Assembly (NCBI GenBank): GCA_963573305.1
Contig: OY754339.1
Coordinates: 8,541,941-8,605,940, forward strand
Origin: Pyrrhosoma nymphula
Lineage: Eukaryota; Arthropoda; Insecta; Odonata; Coenagrionidae
Length of the DNA: 64,000 nucleotides
Reading direction: 5' to 3'
Shown here: one piece after another, positions 13,201 through 24,222 of the stretch
Layout of the letters: the number at the start of each line of letters is the position of its first letter
Numbering within the stretch: the stretch's first letter is position 1
Made by a program: the position numbers and the translations under genes
Notes under the pieces: generated by a model
Seen by the model: the letters and a program-made list of their open reading frames with translations, nothing else
Told to the model about the DNA's origin: nothing
The model's database searches: none

Positions 13201-13962
13201 TTTCGCGTTTGATATTTAGTATAGATATATCCAATTATTCAATTTTAGGTGGCAAAACGTAAAGCTAAAGGCAAATACAGCAAGAAACCTAAAAAATCAA
13301 TTAGCGAAGTGCCGAGTTTATGGATTAGATGTTTTAGAAAGAGTTAATATGGGAAAAATTAATAGATTCTTTTTATAACGCTTATAATCAGATCCAATAT
13401 AATTGGTAGGTTCATAAAAGGACCATCCGAAGACATAACAGTCATGTGGTATTATACCAAATGATGGTAGATGTCAACCCAATTGAAAATAAAATCATGA
13501 CCTTATATTCTTTTGTGTTATGATATCAATTTTTGGAAGCATTTATAAAATCTTTGTGTTCCTCATGAAAAGAATAGTTTGCGTTACTCACATCCTTAGC
13601 CTCGTCCATGTTTTCCACCGTGATCACCATCTGCTTGAAGTCGTCGGACTTCAAGTAGGCGGCGGCCTCTTGGACTTCGGGATCGTTCTCCAGGTGGTTA
13701 ACGAGGATCTCAACGATCTTGTCCATTGGGATCATGCTGAGGAACTCTTGGAGAAGGTCGTTGAGGTTTCGGGTGTCATGGCGGAGGACCTGGGTTTGCT
13801 GATTGCCTACGTGAGGAATCGCACGTTTAAAGCGACTTGCTCCAAGAATATGTTTAACTATGTAAAGAGGTATACGTTGCTGGTTGTACTCTACTCACCA
13901 TGCGGCAATACAGCTCCCATGGACAGCCCTAGTATGGCACAAAATACAATGGTGACCTTCAT
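6824..13962 (-). CDS. Gene A: secreted insect allergen-related repeat protein (Bla g 1/G12 family), three domains
   Basis: Five coding exons on the minus strand: 13899-13962, 13592-13806, 11567-12151, 8998-9582 and 6824-7231, all with GT-AG borders and compatible phases (1,0,0,0). They total 1857 nt, or 618 aa plus TGA. The start MKVTIVFCAILGLSMG is a signal peptide. It is followed by alternating half-domains: an MIPMDKI...LENDPEVQEAAAYL half and an IPIDEIKAFYHDKVENDPDF half ending FFGWGR. This is the alpha-helical insect allergen-related repeat of cockroach Bla g 1 and mosquito G12. In the family these are secreted midgut proteins, and the Bla g 1 structure encloses lipid; a digestive or lipid-binding role here is inferred. 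Exon borders fall inside domains, so exon 2 plus the first half of exon 3 makes domain 1, and so on to three domains. Codons are strongly C/G-ending, unlike the AT-rich introns, which suggests high expression. Gene B is a close paralogue. The exon model is read by eye without transcript support. Confidence 0.9.
8998..9582 (-). CDS. Gene A coding exon 4: 195-codon repeat exon
   Basis: A 585-nt phase 0-0 exon opening FLKYVYDSGIDIYHITNTIN and closing MDEFKD before GTATGT. It holds the second half of domain 2 and the first half of domain 3. Its position and flanks correspond to gene B exon 5, but several variants inside it match gene B exon 6 instead. Confidence 0.88.
11567..12151 (-). CDS. Gene A coding exon 3: 195-codon repeat exon, mosaic
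   Basis: A 585-nt phase 0-0 exon opening LLKYLYDSGIDSYHIANII and closing MDEFKD before GTAAGT. The intron just upstream matches the sequence upstream of gene B exon 3 (36134-36718). The intron just downstream and the closing half-domain match gene B exon 4 (34405-34989). The exon therefore looks like the joint product of what are two exons in gene B. Confidence 0.88.
12725..13082 (-). mobile_element. LINE reverse-transcriptase fragment in gene A intron 2
   Basis: On the minus strand, the frame with GKILEHIVVSNIMTFLD and GFRKGRSCETQLALFLHDVL is very close to the RT core of the LINE at 2456-5045 (about positions 3590-3940 there). Only about 350 bp is present, with neither 5' nor 3' end. Copies of a 150-bp intron segment lie on both sides, so it looks like recombination debris rather than a clean insertion. 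Confidence 0.85.
13592..13806 (-). CDS. Gene A coding exon 2: first half-domain
   Basis: The acceptor is TAG before GCAATC, and the phase-1 G from exon 1 completes a glycine codon. The 215 nt encode a short linker (NQQTQVLRHD), then TRNLNDLLQEFLSMIPMDKI and the LENDPEVQEAAAYLKSDDF helix segment, ending MDEAKD before GTGAGT in phase 0. It is nearly identical to gene B exon 2. Confidence 0.87.
13899..13962 (-). CDS. Gene A coding exon 1: signal peptide
   Basis: The ATG at 13962 is directly preceded on the minus strand by a pyrimidine tract and CAG, so the 5' UTR continues in a separate upstream exon. The 64 nt encode 21 residues with a hydrophobic core (VFCAILGL) and end in phase 1 before GTGAGT. 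The length matches the first exons of genes B and C exactly. Confidence 0.85.
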
Positions 13963-14294
13963 CTGAAAAAGTAATAATAACTTCAGGTTTCATCCTTTTA
14001 GTCATAAGGAAAATCTTTGATGACCCGTAGATACGAGTCTGAAGTGTTTTAAACAAAAAGTTGGGAATCACTACGTATTGAAAATTAAAGCTAAATGCAG
14101 AAAAGAAATAGTTTGATAGATTGTAAATGAATATCAGTTTAGATTGTACTTGGTGACAAATCTGTGGCGGATGTATGTATTTAGATCTTCATGCGATGTC
14201 AAATTTTGAGCTAGTTGTTGCATAATGCTTAGAAGCTAAATATGGGAAATATGTATTAGAAATGAAGCGATTATACTCTCTGCTACATCCAGAG

Positions 14295-14340
14295 CCACTG
14301 AAGGTATAGATAGCTGTAAATCATCCCGTAATTATAAATG
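14295..14340 (-). promoter_or_regulatory. Candidate core promoter of gene A (TATA plus TCAGT initiator)
   Basis: On the minus strand ATTTATAA (14332-14339) is followed about 35-40 nt on by TCAGT (14297-14301), an arthropod initiator-like pentamer. It lies some 340 nt above the ATG, where the untranslated first exon required by the CAG|ATG acceptor could begin. The spacing is a little long for TATA-Inr and there is no transcript evidence. Confidence 0.25.
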
Positions 14341-15861
14341 GGGGATATGTTTGTTGAGCGGAGCTGGACTTATGTGTACGTACCGCTCTTGCTTTCCCAG
14401 CTACCTCGACTGGCTTGGTTTCCTAGCCAACATAGCCATATATATATATACTATGTTGTTGTGCAAGTTGTAGGAGACATTTTTTAATTCCTAGATCGTT
14501 GCACCACTTTACTTATTCACGTGATATCTCGTCTCCGATGTACATTTCCTTGACGCATTTTTATTTTAATCTATTTCTTATAGACTTTAACTTCCTAGAT
14601 AGCAGTACTTCACCGAGTCTCCTCTTTAATCTTCTTTTAATCTCCAGTGGCACTCAGCAAGTGTATTGTTTGGGATTCCAACCAGGATATTGAAAATATT
14701 TCTAAGCTGGAAGAAATTCAGTGAATGCTTAAAATTCAACGCAAATAGCTATTGGTTTTACTTTCCGCCATGTCCATTACTTATTCAGCAAAATAATTCC
14801 AAAACTGCGGATGAGTGCTATGATTATCGAGCTACTTACATTATTTATGATAAATGAATGTTTCAACATTTTTGAAAAGGTTTATGGCCTCTATTTGCGT
14901 AAATTTAGTAGTTTAGTAATGTTTCATGGTTGTGGGTGCTTTTTCTCGTATAAATCACGATTTCTGCTTGTAATTGATGCTCAAGATATTGATCAATAAC
15001 GCACCCTTATGTTACAATAAATAAAACTTGAATTAGTCTCATATCCATAGCGTTGCATAAGTTGCACATAGGGCATCTTTATGCACAAATGTTACTCGAG
15101 CAGTATCTTTTATGCTGAATTTCTTGGGTATTTTTAACTATAGTTATTTTTAGAAACATCCGCACGATTTAATAGCATAACTCACGAGTAGTATTCGGTC
15201 CAAATTGGAAACTTGATTGAATTATGAACTTCTTGTGATTGCTTTACATGTAACATAACTAGGATAATTGTTAAATAACAAAATCCATAATAGACAAGTT
15301 GTGATATATTGTGAGAGTTGGATGATGTTAGGAGGAATTTCGCTTAACCTTTAAACGGGCTTTCGGGATCAGATTTGGCACCATATTTGAATATCGCTTG
15401 CGACTGAATTAATTAATTAATTTAACGTGGTTTTGCTATTAAATATATTGGCTCTTTATGTCGTACGATGCAAATGGTTTATAATTACTTTCATTTTCCA
15501 GAATAAAATACTAATTTCAGTTGGGCTCAAGTGTGACTGCACTTGCTACATAATGTGATCTTTCACGACCATTTACCCATGAGAGCAAGGTCTGGGTCTG
15601 GGTCAAGACTGGGTCAATTTTTGTGCTGAATTTGTTTAATGGATCAATCTAACAAAAATCCATTGGAAATAAATTGTTTTGTAAAACCTAGATCTTTGGA
15701 TTCGAATTAGTGTAAAACAATGTAAAAACATCATAAAAGCTAGGGATGAGATTGATTCTTATCGAATGCTCATTTGCATAAAAGCCAATGTGTATTTGAG
15801 GATTATTGATAATAAATCTCGAGCAAAACAATCTGTGTAAATGAAGTATTAGTCTAATCAT

Positions 15862-15910
15862 GGGCTTGCTAGACACAGAAATTGTTTAAATTTCTGTGTC
15901 TAGCAAGCCC
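15862..15910. repeat. Perfect 22-bp-arm inverted repeat
   Basis: The arms GGGCTTGCTAGACACAG... (15862-15883) and their exact complement (15889-15910) flank a 5-bp loop. The matching place in copy 2 (about 40138-40185) is only a rough quasi-palindrome. Confidence 0.85.
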
Positions 15911-16859
15911 ACGTGTTTGACTGAACACGTAAAAAATTAGAATCACTTGTTTAAAGGAATAAATATTGGTTTGGATTGTATTCATATTATTCATTTAGTT
16001 TGCTATTTATGTTAATATTCAACGATTTTTCTGAATCTATAACCCACGGAATGTTAGTTTTGGAATAGATTGTATTGACAGCCTCAACGGGAAATCCCTT
16101 TTAAAGGAGACTGTTGAGTGAAGCCGAATTGAAATGTTAAAAGTGGGAAATGTGGTTTTGAATTTTAATAATACCAACCTTATTACTTACCTACTTAATT
16201 ATGCTTGAAATATGAGGGTAGCATTCTTCATCTTTCAAAAATAGTTGTAGTTTTCCTTTGATCATCTCTCTTTGTCACTGCATTCATGTTCATAAAGCAT
16301 AGTGCATTTATATATTCCTATTAAAGAAAAACCTTCTGGCTTCTTGACTGATTGCATAAACAAAAGTACCTTTACATACTTTTTTAATTGCCCAGCATGA
16401 CTGAGTGGTTGTAGGTAAATTGTGCACATGTATTCGGGTTACGTCTGTGATATAAATTACAATTTGACATGCATGGTCTAACATACAATGAAGTATCTCG
16501 TGATATGGGATTAAAATTTTTAAAAACTTTCTTATGGACTTTGTGAGTGCCAGGTATAGTATGTGCTAGTGACATTACATGCATGCCACTCACGTCATAC
16601 TTCCTTTGTCTCTGTAATAGTTGTGCATCGACTCGATAGTTTATGAAATTTATTATTTCAAGAATGCTAACCCGGCCGATGAATTTCGTATCTGGGCCTG
16701 GCTTGACCCATTTCATATTTCGCCGAGTGTGAAATTCTGAAGAGACTGAAACAATACATCCACTACAACAATACAAACAATTGAAATAAGGTCTCATGTA
16801 AATTGTGTATCTGAAGGTGAGTTTTCTTCCTATTTCATTTGTAATGTTGCTATATTTTT

Positions 16860-17112
16860 TTTCTGCATATGTGTAAATTGTATTGATATGGTCGGAGAGG
16901 AGAGGAAGCTTGTGGCAGTGGTTCTGAGAAGGCAGAAGAGATGGATGGAGGAGGTTTTGAGAGGAGAGGGCATGTTGCAGGGAGTGATAGAGGGGAGAAC
17001 ACTGGGGAAGCGTGGAAGAGGAAGGAAGAGGATAGGTATTCTGGACGAAATAAGAGGAGGTAGAAGATATGATGATTTGAATATTGATCTAATAGCGCGC
17101 CATCCTTAGGAG
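16860..17112 (+). mobile_element. RTE/BovB-like LINE C-terminal fragment (copy 1)
   Basis: The frame VGEERKL...RRQKRWMEEVLRG...VIEGRTLGKRGRGRKRIG is the conserved C-terminal tail of RTE-type LINE polyproteins. It has the same order as in the larger element at 59690-61055. It is also present in copy 2, so the insertion predates the segmental duplication. Confidence 0.75.
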
Positions 17113-18335
17113 GGAAAGCGAGATAATTTCTATGAGGTTTGGATACAGAATGGGGACTTTCCAAGAACCTACCAATCAGCTGGTAGAATACTTGAATGAA
17201 TTCAAATGAATGTGTAAATTGGCCGCTGCTCGTGCTGAGCTGGGCCGAAAGATAAAAGGTCCGTCTGGGCCTCTGTTCCAATGCGTCTTGTACACAAAAG
17301 AGTACACAATGCGTCTTGTACCCACGTCTGTATTTTCCCTAGGCATGGATTTTAAAGTTTTTCTCCACGCTAGGGTCCACTCAGTCTGACTACATTTCCC
17401 GGTTGAACGGAGGCATGAAATATCTCAAAGCAGAGATTGCTGTCGGTTGCTCAAAGACTAAATCTTTTCAATTACTTTCGTATAGCTTTGATAAGCTTCT
17501 ATCCGGATTGATTGTGAATCATCAAATCGTTAAAATTATCGCAAATCATTTGTGATTCCATTTCTAATAATCCAAAGAGAAATAATTTGGTTGTGACTTA
17601 AAAAAAAACATTGTTAATGGTGGATAATTTTATGTAAGTAATAATAATTGTGTCAATCATAAAATTGCTTCTATTCAACTTCCCGCTAGTTTAATACAGT
17701 AATAAATCTTTTACGCGTAGAATCTCTAACTCCATGTTGTAACTGTAAGTTGTACTTTTACGTAAATTTGTATTCTGTAAGCCATATATTTTTATAGTTC
17801 TTCCAACGGAGAGCGAATAAATTCAAAAAATGACTGATATTGAGCTTCAAGCTAGTTTTCAACTGTTATACTTTTCTTTCGCGTAGGATCTCAAACTTTA
17901 TTTTTCAACTATTTGTTGTACTTTTTGATGTATTTTTATTGTTAGCCAATTAATTTTATTAACCCTCCCAACGGAGGAAATAAAGTCTACAAAATAACTG
18001 ATTTTTATCGTGAAGCCATTTTTGTTTTTTTTTCTTGAAGAAATATATAGTACATACTTACCACGCGTACAAAACATTGAAGATTATTCTTTTACTTAAT
18101 TACTTAGAGTGGAAATGTTCTGGAGACTGGGACTATCCTCCTTCTAACACTTTTCTCGAGTAAAAAATTTGTTTATTGTATGAAAAAAATGTTGACTTCT
18201 TGATCAATTTCAACAATAGAGCATTGTAGAAGGAAAAAAAATAATGGAAATTGTTTCCGTTATGTGTAAAAAAGTATGTCTTCAGTAGGTCTCCTTTGTC
18301 ATGATTTGTTCTTGAATAATTAAGAATGGAACAAA

Positions 18336-19255
18336 GTAAGTCCAAATTAATAGATATTGTATCCGTGGTTAGCATAAGGGATTTCCCGGCAACTTGAAAA
18401 ATAATCGAGGCGTGGAACTTTTACACTGTATTGAAATAATGCTGTAAGAACTGTGAATTTTGAAAATGTGCACTGTCATCATATCATAGATACTATGGGC
18501 TTAAGGCAGCGTTATTGTGCAGCGATAATCAACAGTAAACAAATACCTCCACAGAAGAGAATCATATCGAAATGATGAACCCATTTCCATTACAATTTAT
18601 TGAATGTAACTAAAGGATTGCCTATGCTTGGCAGCGCATCGCAAAACCCACATCATCATGCTTTACAAGCCACTTATTGACATATGGGGGACAGAGATTT
18701 GCACCACCACCGCTCATTCAATCCTTTGATTGGTTGACAGCAGCTCTCAATGTGCCAGTCTAATGCTAGTTACCTCACTTTTCCGTAATTACCGTTAAGA
18801 CTTTCAACGTAGACCTCACTTTTAAAGTCCCCACCCCGAAATAATGCGTCAAAGAAGGTCCAAAAAACAGAATAATGCAAGATTATGCAGTGCCTTCCTA
18901 CAAACCTCTAAAAAATTATCTTAAAAAAAGTCGAGGGCAAGTTTAACACGAAAGAAGAACCCGATGACATAGCAATAGTACAAAAAAGGGTCAAATCGCA
19001 ATAACTTAGTGGCAATGAATATAACAAAACAGGCTTGGGCTAATGACATATTTAATGACTCAAAGCAGAAACGTCACTTCTCCGTGGTAGCTAAAATACC
19101 ACACATCAGCATACACATTCGAGCAAACCATAATTTAAGAAACTGTGGAGACTACAGGAAAAGGAGTTAGGTACACCAACATAAAAATAGACATGCGAAA
19201 GCAATTCTTTTAGGGCTTATACCTCCTCTATTGCTTAATAATACTCTTGGCAGCT
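18336..19255. other. Intergenic stretch, nothing recognised
   Basis: AT-rich sequence just beyond the duplicated block. No coding frame, repeat family or structure could be supported by eye. Confidence 0.4.
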
Positions 19256-19261
19256 ATGAAG

Positions 19262-19740
19262 AAGGTGGTGGACACATGGCTCCATCCGCACCATATTCGG
19301 AGTCCAGAAATAACTGAACTCGAAAAGAAATGTCTTACCGTTAGCACAAAGAAAATATATGAATAAAAGGATTCTGGCTAACCTTAATATCGAAGGAAAT
19401 ATACCTATAGATGTTAAGTCAGCGAAACAGCATGAAATATGGTCATAACGTTCTGCTATATGGGTCATAGAGATGGTTGTACATATAAACCAACCAGAAA
19501 AAACCATTTATGTGATCCATTGACACATCTACATTGCTGCATTTATTAAGACAGTTATAGTCTTATACTACAATACAAGTTCCAAAAACGACGTATATTT
19601 CCTGAAAAATAAGATAAAAGATAATTTAATAAACATTCTAATAAATTTAAACCACATAGTCATAGTATTAAGGTATAAGAATGCAGGGTATTTTATGCAT
19701 CTGTGGTTATGCCAATTACCAATTGCAGAAAACATATGTC
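19262..19740. repeat. Dispersed direct repeat, unit 1 (about 0.48 kb)
   Basis: Shares long stretches with 20390-20870, for example GTTCCAAAAACGACGTATAT, AAACCAACCAG and the end ATTGCAGAAAA. Identity is high but indels are frequent. No intact frame is seen; probably two copies of an old element or a local duplication. Confidence 0.75.
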
Positions 19741-20296
19741 ACTACATATGTAGAACCTTGCTAGCATTAAAGAGTAGAATAAATTCAGTAGTGTTAAGAA
19801 CTTCATTTCTATCAAAAAAATCTTAGCAATTAAGCAAATCCAAATGGCTTAATGTCATACCTAACACAGATTTCACATTACAAAAATCAAAAAGGTAAAT
19901 AAAAAAAAACATTTTTCCTTTGCAATTACTGGAATTCATTATACAATCAAGGTCATTAGATATCCTTTTAAATTCTCCAACAGGAGTTTCTTGTTTGTTG
20001 TTCACGTTTGAAGAAGAAGGAATGATTAATAAGATAAATAATCATTTGCGCTTGAACATCAATATACTAAATATAAGACCTTGTTCCTACCAATGGCATG
20101 AGGCTTATCACATGAAAAACTCATTGAAGACAGGGACTTGGGAGGAGCAGTAATTCCTATTACACATTACTCAGAAGTCATTTAAAAAGACAAGCAAGGT
20201 CGCCACTACCCCGAACTAATTCATGGAGTAATTTTGAGGATACCGGGACTAGCCACGGTAGTAACCTTTACGGAGTCACCCGCAAGTGCACATAAG

Positions 20297-20350
20297 TGCG
20301 ATATTCCACAGAGGAAAAATCGAATGATATTTCCTCTGTGGAATATCGCA
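20297..20350. repeat. Perfect 21-bp-arm hairpin
   Basis: TGCGATATTCCACAGAGG... at 20297-20317 is complementary to 20330-20350 with a 12-bp loop. It could be a hairpin terminus or a templated inversion; no element borders are seen. Confidence 0.85.
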
Positions 20351-20389
20351 TAATTCATAGAGAATAAAATGACTAATATGGCACCATAG

Positions 20390-20870
20390 AAACGACACCT
20401 GGCAATGAAAAAAGGCTCTAATCGCAATATATGGGAAGTCCACAAATGACTGAAATTGAAAAGAAATGTATTACAATAATAATCTAAAATGTAATACATG
20501 AATAAAAGTATTCTTGCTAACCTTTAGGTCAAAGGAAACACAAAACCTGGATGAAACCAGGAAGAGAGCATGGAATATTATCATCACGTTATGCAATTTG
20601 GGTCTTAGAGATGGCACCACATATAAACCAACCAGCTTAAAACATTTCTGTAATCCATTGACACATCTGTATTGCTGCATTTATTAAGACGTTTATATAC
20701 TTATACTCCAAGAAAAGTTCCAAAAACGACGTATATTTCCTGAAATATAAGATAAAAGATAATTTAATAAACATTCATGTAAATTCATACCACACATTCC
20801 TGGGACTACCATATAAGGATGCAGGGAATGTTATGCACTTATGGCTATGCCGATTGAAAATTGCAGAAAA
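20390..20870. repeat. Dispersed direct repeat, unit 2 (about 0.48 kb)
   Basis: Partner of 19262-19740, in the same orientation. A minus-strand open frame overlaps its end (20775-21257) but the overlap with repeat sequence makes it unlikely to be a gene. Confidence 0.75.
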
Positions 20871-21386
20871 TAATTTCCTTATCATAGAAGCCTCGAATTG
20901 TATATGTCCAGCTGTCAGGCTAAACTTCACAATACATTTAAATATTTGCACACAAAAAAATATCAGAAACACTATAATTAAATATACGGGTCCAGCTATA
21001 ATGTAGATCAGCAGATGTAGATGTAGAAAAGCATCTCCAAGAATCTCCATAATAAATTTCAAAAAAGGTCCCAGTAGTAAATGTAAATATTTCAAGTTAT
21101 CGATCCACATTAGTTTATTCCAAGCTTCATTCAGCCACACAAATGCGGCAGGTATCAAAATGTCCATGAAGTGCATCACCATGGCAGTGAGGAACCCCAT
21201 CCAGCATAGAACACATATTAGGTTTCCTCCGCTGAAATCTAAGCGACACACTCTCAATCTTGAAATAAAGAAATATTTCAGTACTCAATACAGGTCCCCA
21301 CAAAGTCCACAATTAATCTGTAACAAAGAAGAGAACTTACTTTACCATAAGAATCTCCATCATTGGGTGATGTAATATGTTCCAAC

Positions 21387-21526
21387 AAAATTAAAGTTTG
21401 ACATTGGTAGGCACATGTGTGGTGGCATTGTTACCATAAGACGTAATAACAGCTGGAAAGAGTGATTACTGGTCTGCACACAAGTAATAAATCCACAGAA
21501 ATAATCTGTACTCAAGCTCAAAGTGG
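21387..21526. repeat. Direct repeat of about 140 bp, unit 1
   Basis: Shares ACGTAATAACAGCTGGAAAG, GATTACTGGTCTG and ATCTGTACTCAAG with 21796-21932. The unit spacing is about 410 bp. Confidence 0.8.
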
Positions 21527-21795
21527 GTGAGTGTAACAGATATAACAGTGGGTGCATTTTTACCATCATGCAATATAACATATTAGAACTAAGGCTATTG
21601 TTACAATAGTTGTACCACCTATCAATATACCATAAATAAGTTTTCATGGGCAGCCTGTATGGTTTTCCTGTGAAGTAACATACCACATAGTTCTAAATTA
21701 CAATGAACAAGTGAGTAGTGCCTACGTTATGAAGGAAGATGATGTCAGGGCACGGCTTTCTAATAGCTGAATAACTACATTTCCTATGGCTTGCA

Positions 21796-21932
21796 ACAAA
21801 ATTTTTGACATTGGTAAGCACATGTGAGGCATTGTTACCATTAGACGTAATAACAGCTGGAAAGAGTGATTACTGGTCTGAACACAAGTAATAGATCCAC
21901 AGAATTAATCTGTACTCAAGTTCAAAGTCACC
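21796..21932. repeat. Direct repeat of about 140 bp, unit 2
   Basis: Partner of 21387-21526, in the same orientation. The LINE at 22042 begins about 110 bp further on. Confidence 0.8.
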
Positions 21933-23021
21933 AAGGTACTGTAAATATTGTAGAGTCACGTTATAATGTATTTAGAATAACGTCATCAGATACCATCATA
22001 CACTACCATATATTCTAATAAAGTTACTAGAAGTAACACTATTGACATTAGTTAAGGTGAGAAAACAAGGCGGAGGGGACATTTCACAGACATGCGCTAC
22101 TCTATGGACACGCTTGCTATGTCGTGGAGACCATAGGTATTTATGCCATGACTATGACAATAGCCTTAATGATAAGGAAGCGCTAACTAAGGACCTCGAG
22201 GCAATAAAGGAGTGGTGCAATGCGTGGCAGCTAGAATTAAATCTGAAAAAAAATGCGCTGTTATAAATATTTGGAAACGGAAAAACGCCCCATGTAACAG
22301 CTATTGCATAAACAACAGCAAAATAGAAAGAGTAGAATCGGTTAAATATCTCGGAGTTTAACTGACTAATGATCTCTCGTGGAGTAAACATATTCGAGAA
22401 ATTAGCGGTCAAGCTAATCGTATATTGGTATCAGTTTAACGAGTACTTGGCAATTGCGACGATAAAGTTAGGGAAATCAGCTACTTGTCCCTCGTTAAAC
22501 CCTACTTGGAATATGCTGCCAGTATTTGGGATCCTTATGAGATAGGCTTGGAAACTGAGTTAGAACGCGTGCAGCGAAGATCGGCAAAATACGTTAAAGG
22601 CCGTTATGATAATCTCGTTAGTGTTACTGACCTTTTGCAGCAACTGGGATGGGAAAAGCTTTCAGACCGTTGATTAAAATTTAAACTCAATCTATTATGT
22701 AAGTTCCAAACTGGTATATTCTCTGACGACATTGATAATATTTTACGAAATCCGACATACTATGGTAGATCAGATCATGAGAATAAAATAAGGGAACTAT
22801 ACTGCAGAACGGACAGATTTAAAATGTCATTTTTCCCACGAAAGATAAGGGACCATAACAGCTTCCAATGAGACTTTTATCTAGGTTTGTCGTCAGGTAT
22901 TGTAGCTCTTAGTAGTAGTAGTACTCCGTAATACTTGAATTCTTTTCTGTCACCTAGTACTAACAGCACGCCGTGCATGTTTTCAACGTACGTCTTGAGT
23001 CTCTGTCCATTTGTGTAGTTC

Positions 23022-23025
<4 letters not shown>

Positions 23026-23074
<49 letters not shown>
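23026..23074. repeat. (TA)n microsatellite
   Basis: About 24 uninterrupted TA units next to the left side of the Penelope-like segment. Confidence 0.95.
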
Positions 23075-23076
<2 letters not shown>

Positions 23077-23094
23077 CAATAAGGAGTCACAGGC

Positions 23095-24178
23095 GTGACA
23101 AGTAAAAACATAGTGACACAAACAAAAGAAACTCACACGAATGGTTGTTTAATTTTCGACAGCAATCAACTGTCTTCTTCCGAACTGGAGAGAGTACTGG
23201 ATGCAGATGTGGGTAAGGAGAGAAGAAAGAAGAAAGGAGAGGCGGGGCAGGCAGGGGAGGGCAGGTTGGGCCAGGCTGGGAAGAGATTGGAGGAGAAAGA
23301 GGGGAATAAAGGGAGGGGCAGACAGGAAAGGGAATGGAGGGGGAAGAGGGGAAGGGAGTTTAGTGAAAGACATTGATACCCGGGGTTTGAAATGCTTTAT
23401 ACAGCCAAATAAAAGATAATTCCACCGATTTCAGTTCAAGGGGGGGTGCAGTTGGGGGGAGGGAAAAAAGAACTGAAACATTGTAGCAGTGGTTGAAGGA
23501 TTTTTTGTGGAGGGAGGCGTGTATCGCAACGGGAAGAGAAGCAGATTGGGAAGGATTTTTACAATTAGCACGGTGATTATTAATACGTATATTGAGGGGA
23601 GTCGAGGATTTACCAATATAGTAAGCTGGGCAGAGTTTGCATTGCAAGTGGTAAACCACATTGCTGGTGATGCAAGAGGCGGGAGGAGGGTGAGGGAGAG
23701 AGGGGATGGAGGCGTTGGGAGGAGGGGGTGTGGTAAAGATAGGACATAGTTTGCATCGAGCACGATTACAAGGGGAGGGAGTGGGTTTGGAAGCAACAGG
23801 GGTTTTGGAGAGGGGCTTGGTGGATTTGAAGATATCGGACAAGTTAGCCGGCCGCCTATAGGTGATTGAGGGGGGCTTAGAGAAAATTTTGGCGGTGGAA
23901 ACGTGGTTTTTAAGGATGGGATAGAGGTCTTTCAAGATGGAATTAAGGGACTGTACCCCTGGGAAATAGGTGGTACAAATGGAGAGGATGTGGGAGTCTT
24001 TGGTGGGAGGAGGTTTGGTGGAGCCGAAATTTTTCTGAGTTTTTTGAATTTTTTGATGAAGGAGGGATTCTGGGTAGCCACGCTTAAGAAGGGATTGATG
24101 AAGGTTGGTGAGGAATTTGTCGAGGAAATCTGGGTTGCTACAAATACACCATATTTTCACCACGTGTGAACTTCATCG

Positions 24179-24180
<2 letters not shown>
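23095..24180 (-). mobile_element. Truncated Penelope-like retroelement with GIY-YIG endonuclease domain
   Basis: A 267-codon minus-strand frame (23360-24163) carries the linker seen in Penelope-like elements (ITYRRPANLSDI), a cysteine cluster (PCNRARCKLCPI) and the GIY-YIG nuclease. The nuclease begins VVYHLQCKLCPAYYIGK, followed by LNIRINNHRANC. The tail ELKSVELSFIWLYKAFQTPGIN matches the family's usual end. The RT domain upstream is absent, so the copy is 5'-truncated, but the nuclease frame is open. It is flanked by (TA)n tracts on both sides. Confidence 0.85.

Positions 24181-24183
<3 letters not shown>

Positions 24184-24220
<37 letters not shown>
24184..24220. repeat. (TA)n microsatellite
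   Basis: About 18 AT units at the upstream end of the Penelope-like segment, mirroring the tract at 23026-23074. Confidence 0.95.

Positions 24221-24222
<2 letters not shown>

Larger units (their letters stand above)
1..18335. repeat. Segmental duplication, copy 1 (contains gene A)
   Basis: Sequence from the left edge to about 18335 is collinear with 25290-42625 at high visual identity, including intergenic DNA, introns and flanks. Homology already runs at base 1, so the true left boundary is outside the window. It ends near the motif ATGAATGGAACAAA in copy 2 and its counterpart AGAATGGAACAAA here. Copy 1 has an extra LINE at about 2456-5045 and about 150 bp near 7785-7960. It lacks one repeat-exon unit. 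Confidence 0.9.

Noticed and set aside
20775..21257. Hydrophobic 160-codon minus-strand frame resembling a membrane protein
   Set aside because: It overlaps the 0.48-kb direct repeat and its hydrophobicity is what AT-rich non-coding DNA yields. No receptor signature is present.
23489..24169. Glycine-rich plus-strand frames
   Set aside because: They are antisense to the GIY-YIG frame of the Penelope-like element, where proline-rich text becomes glycine-rich.
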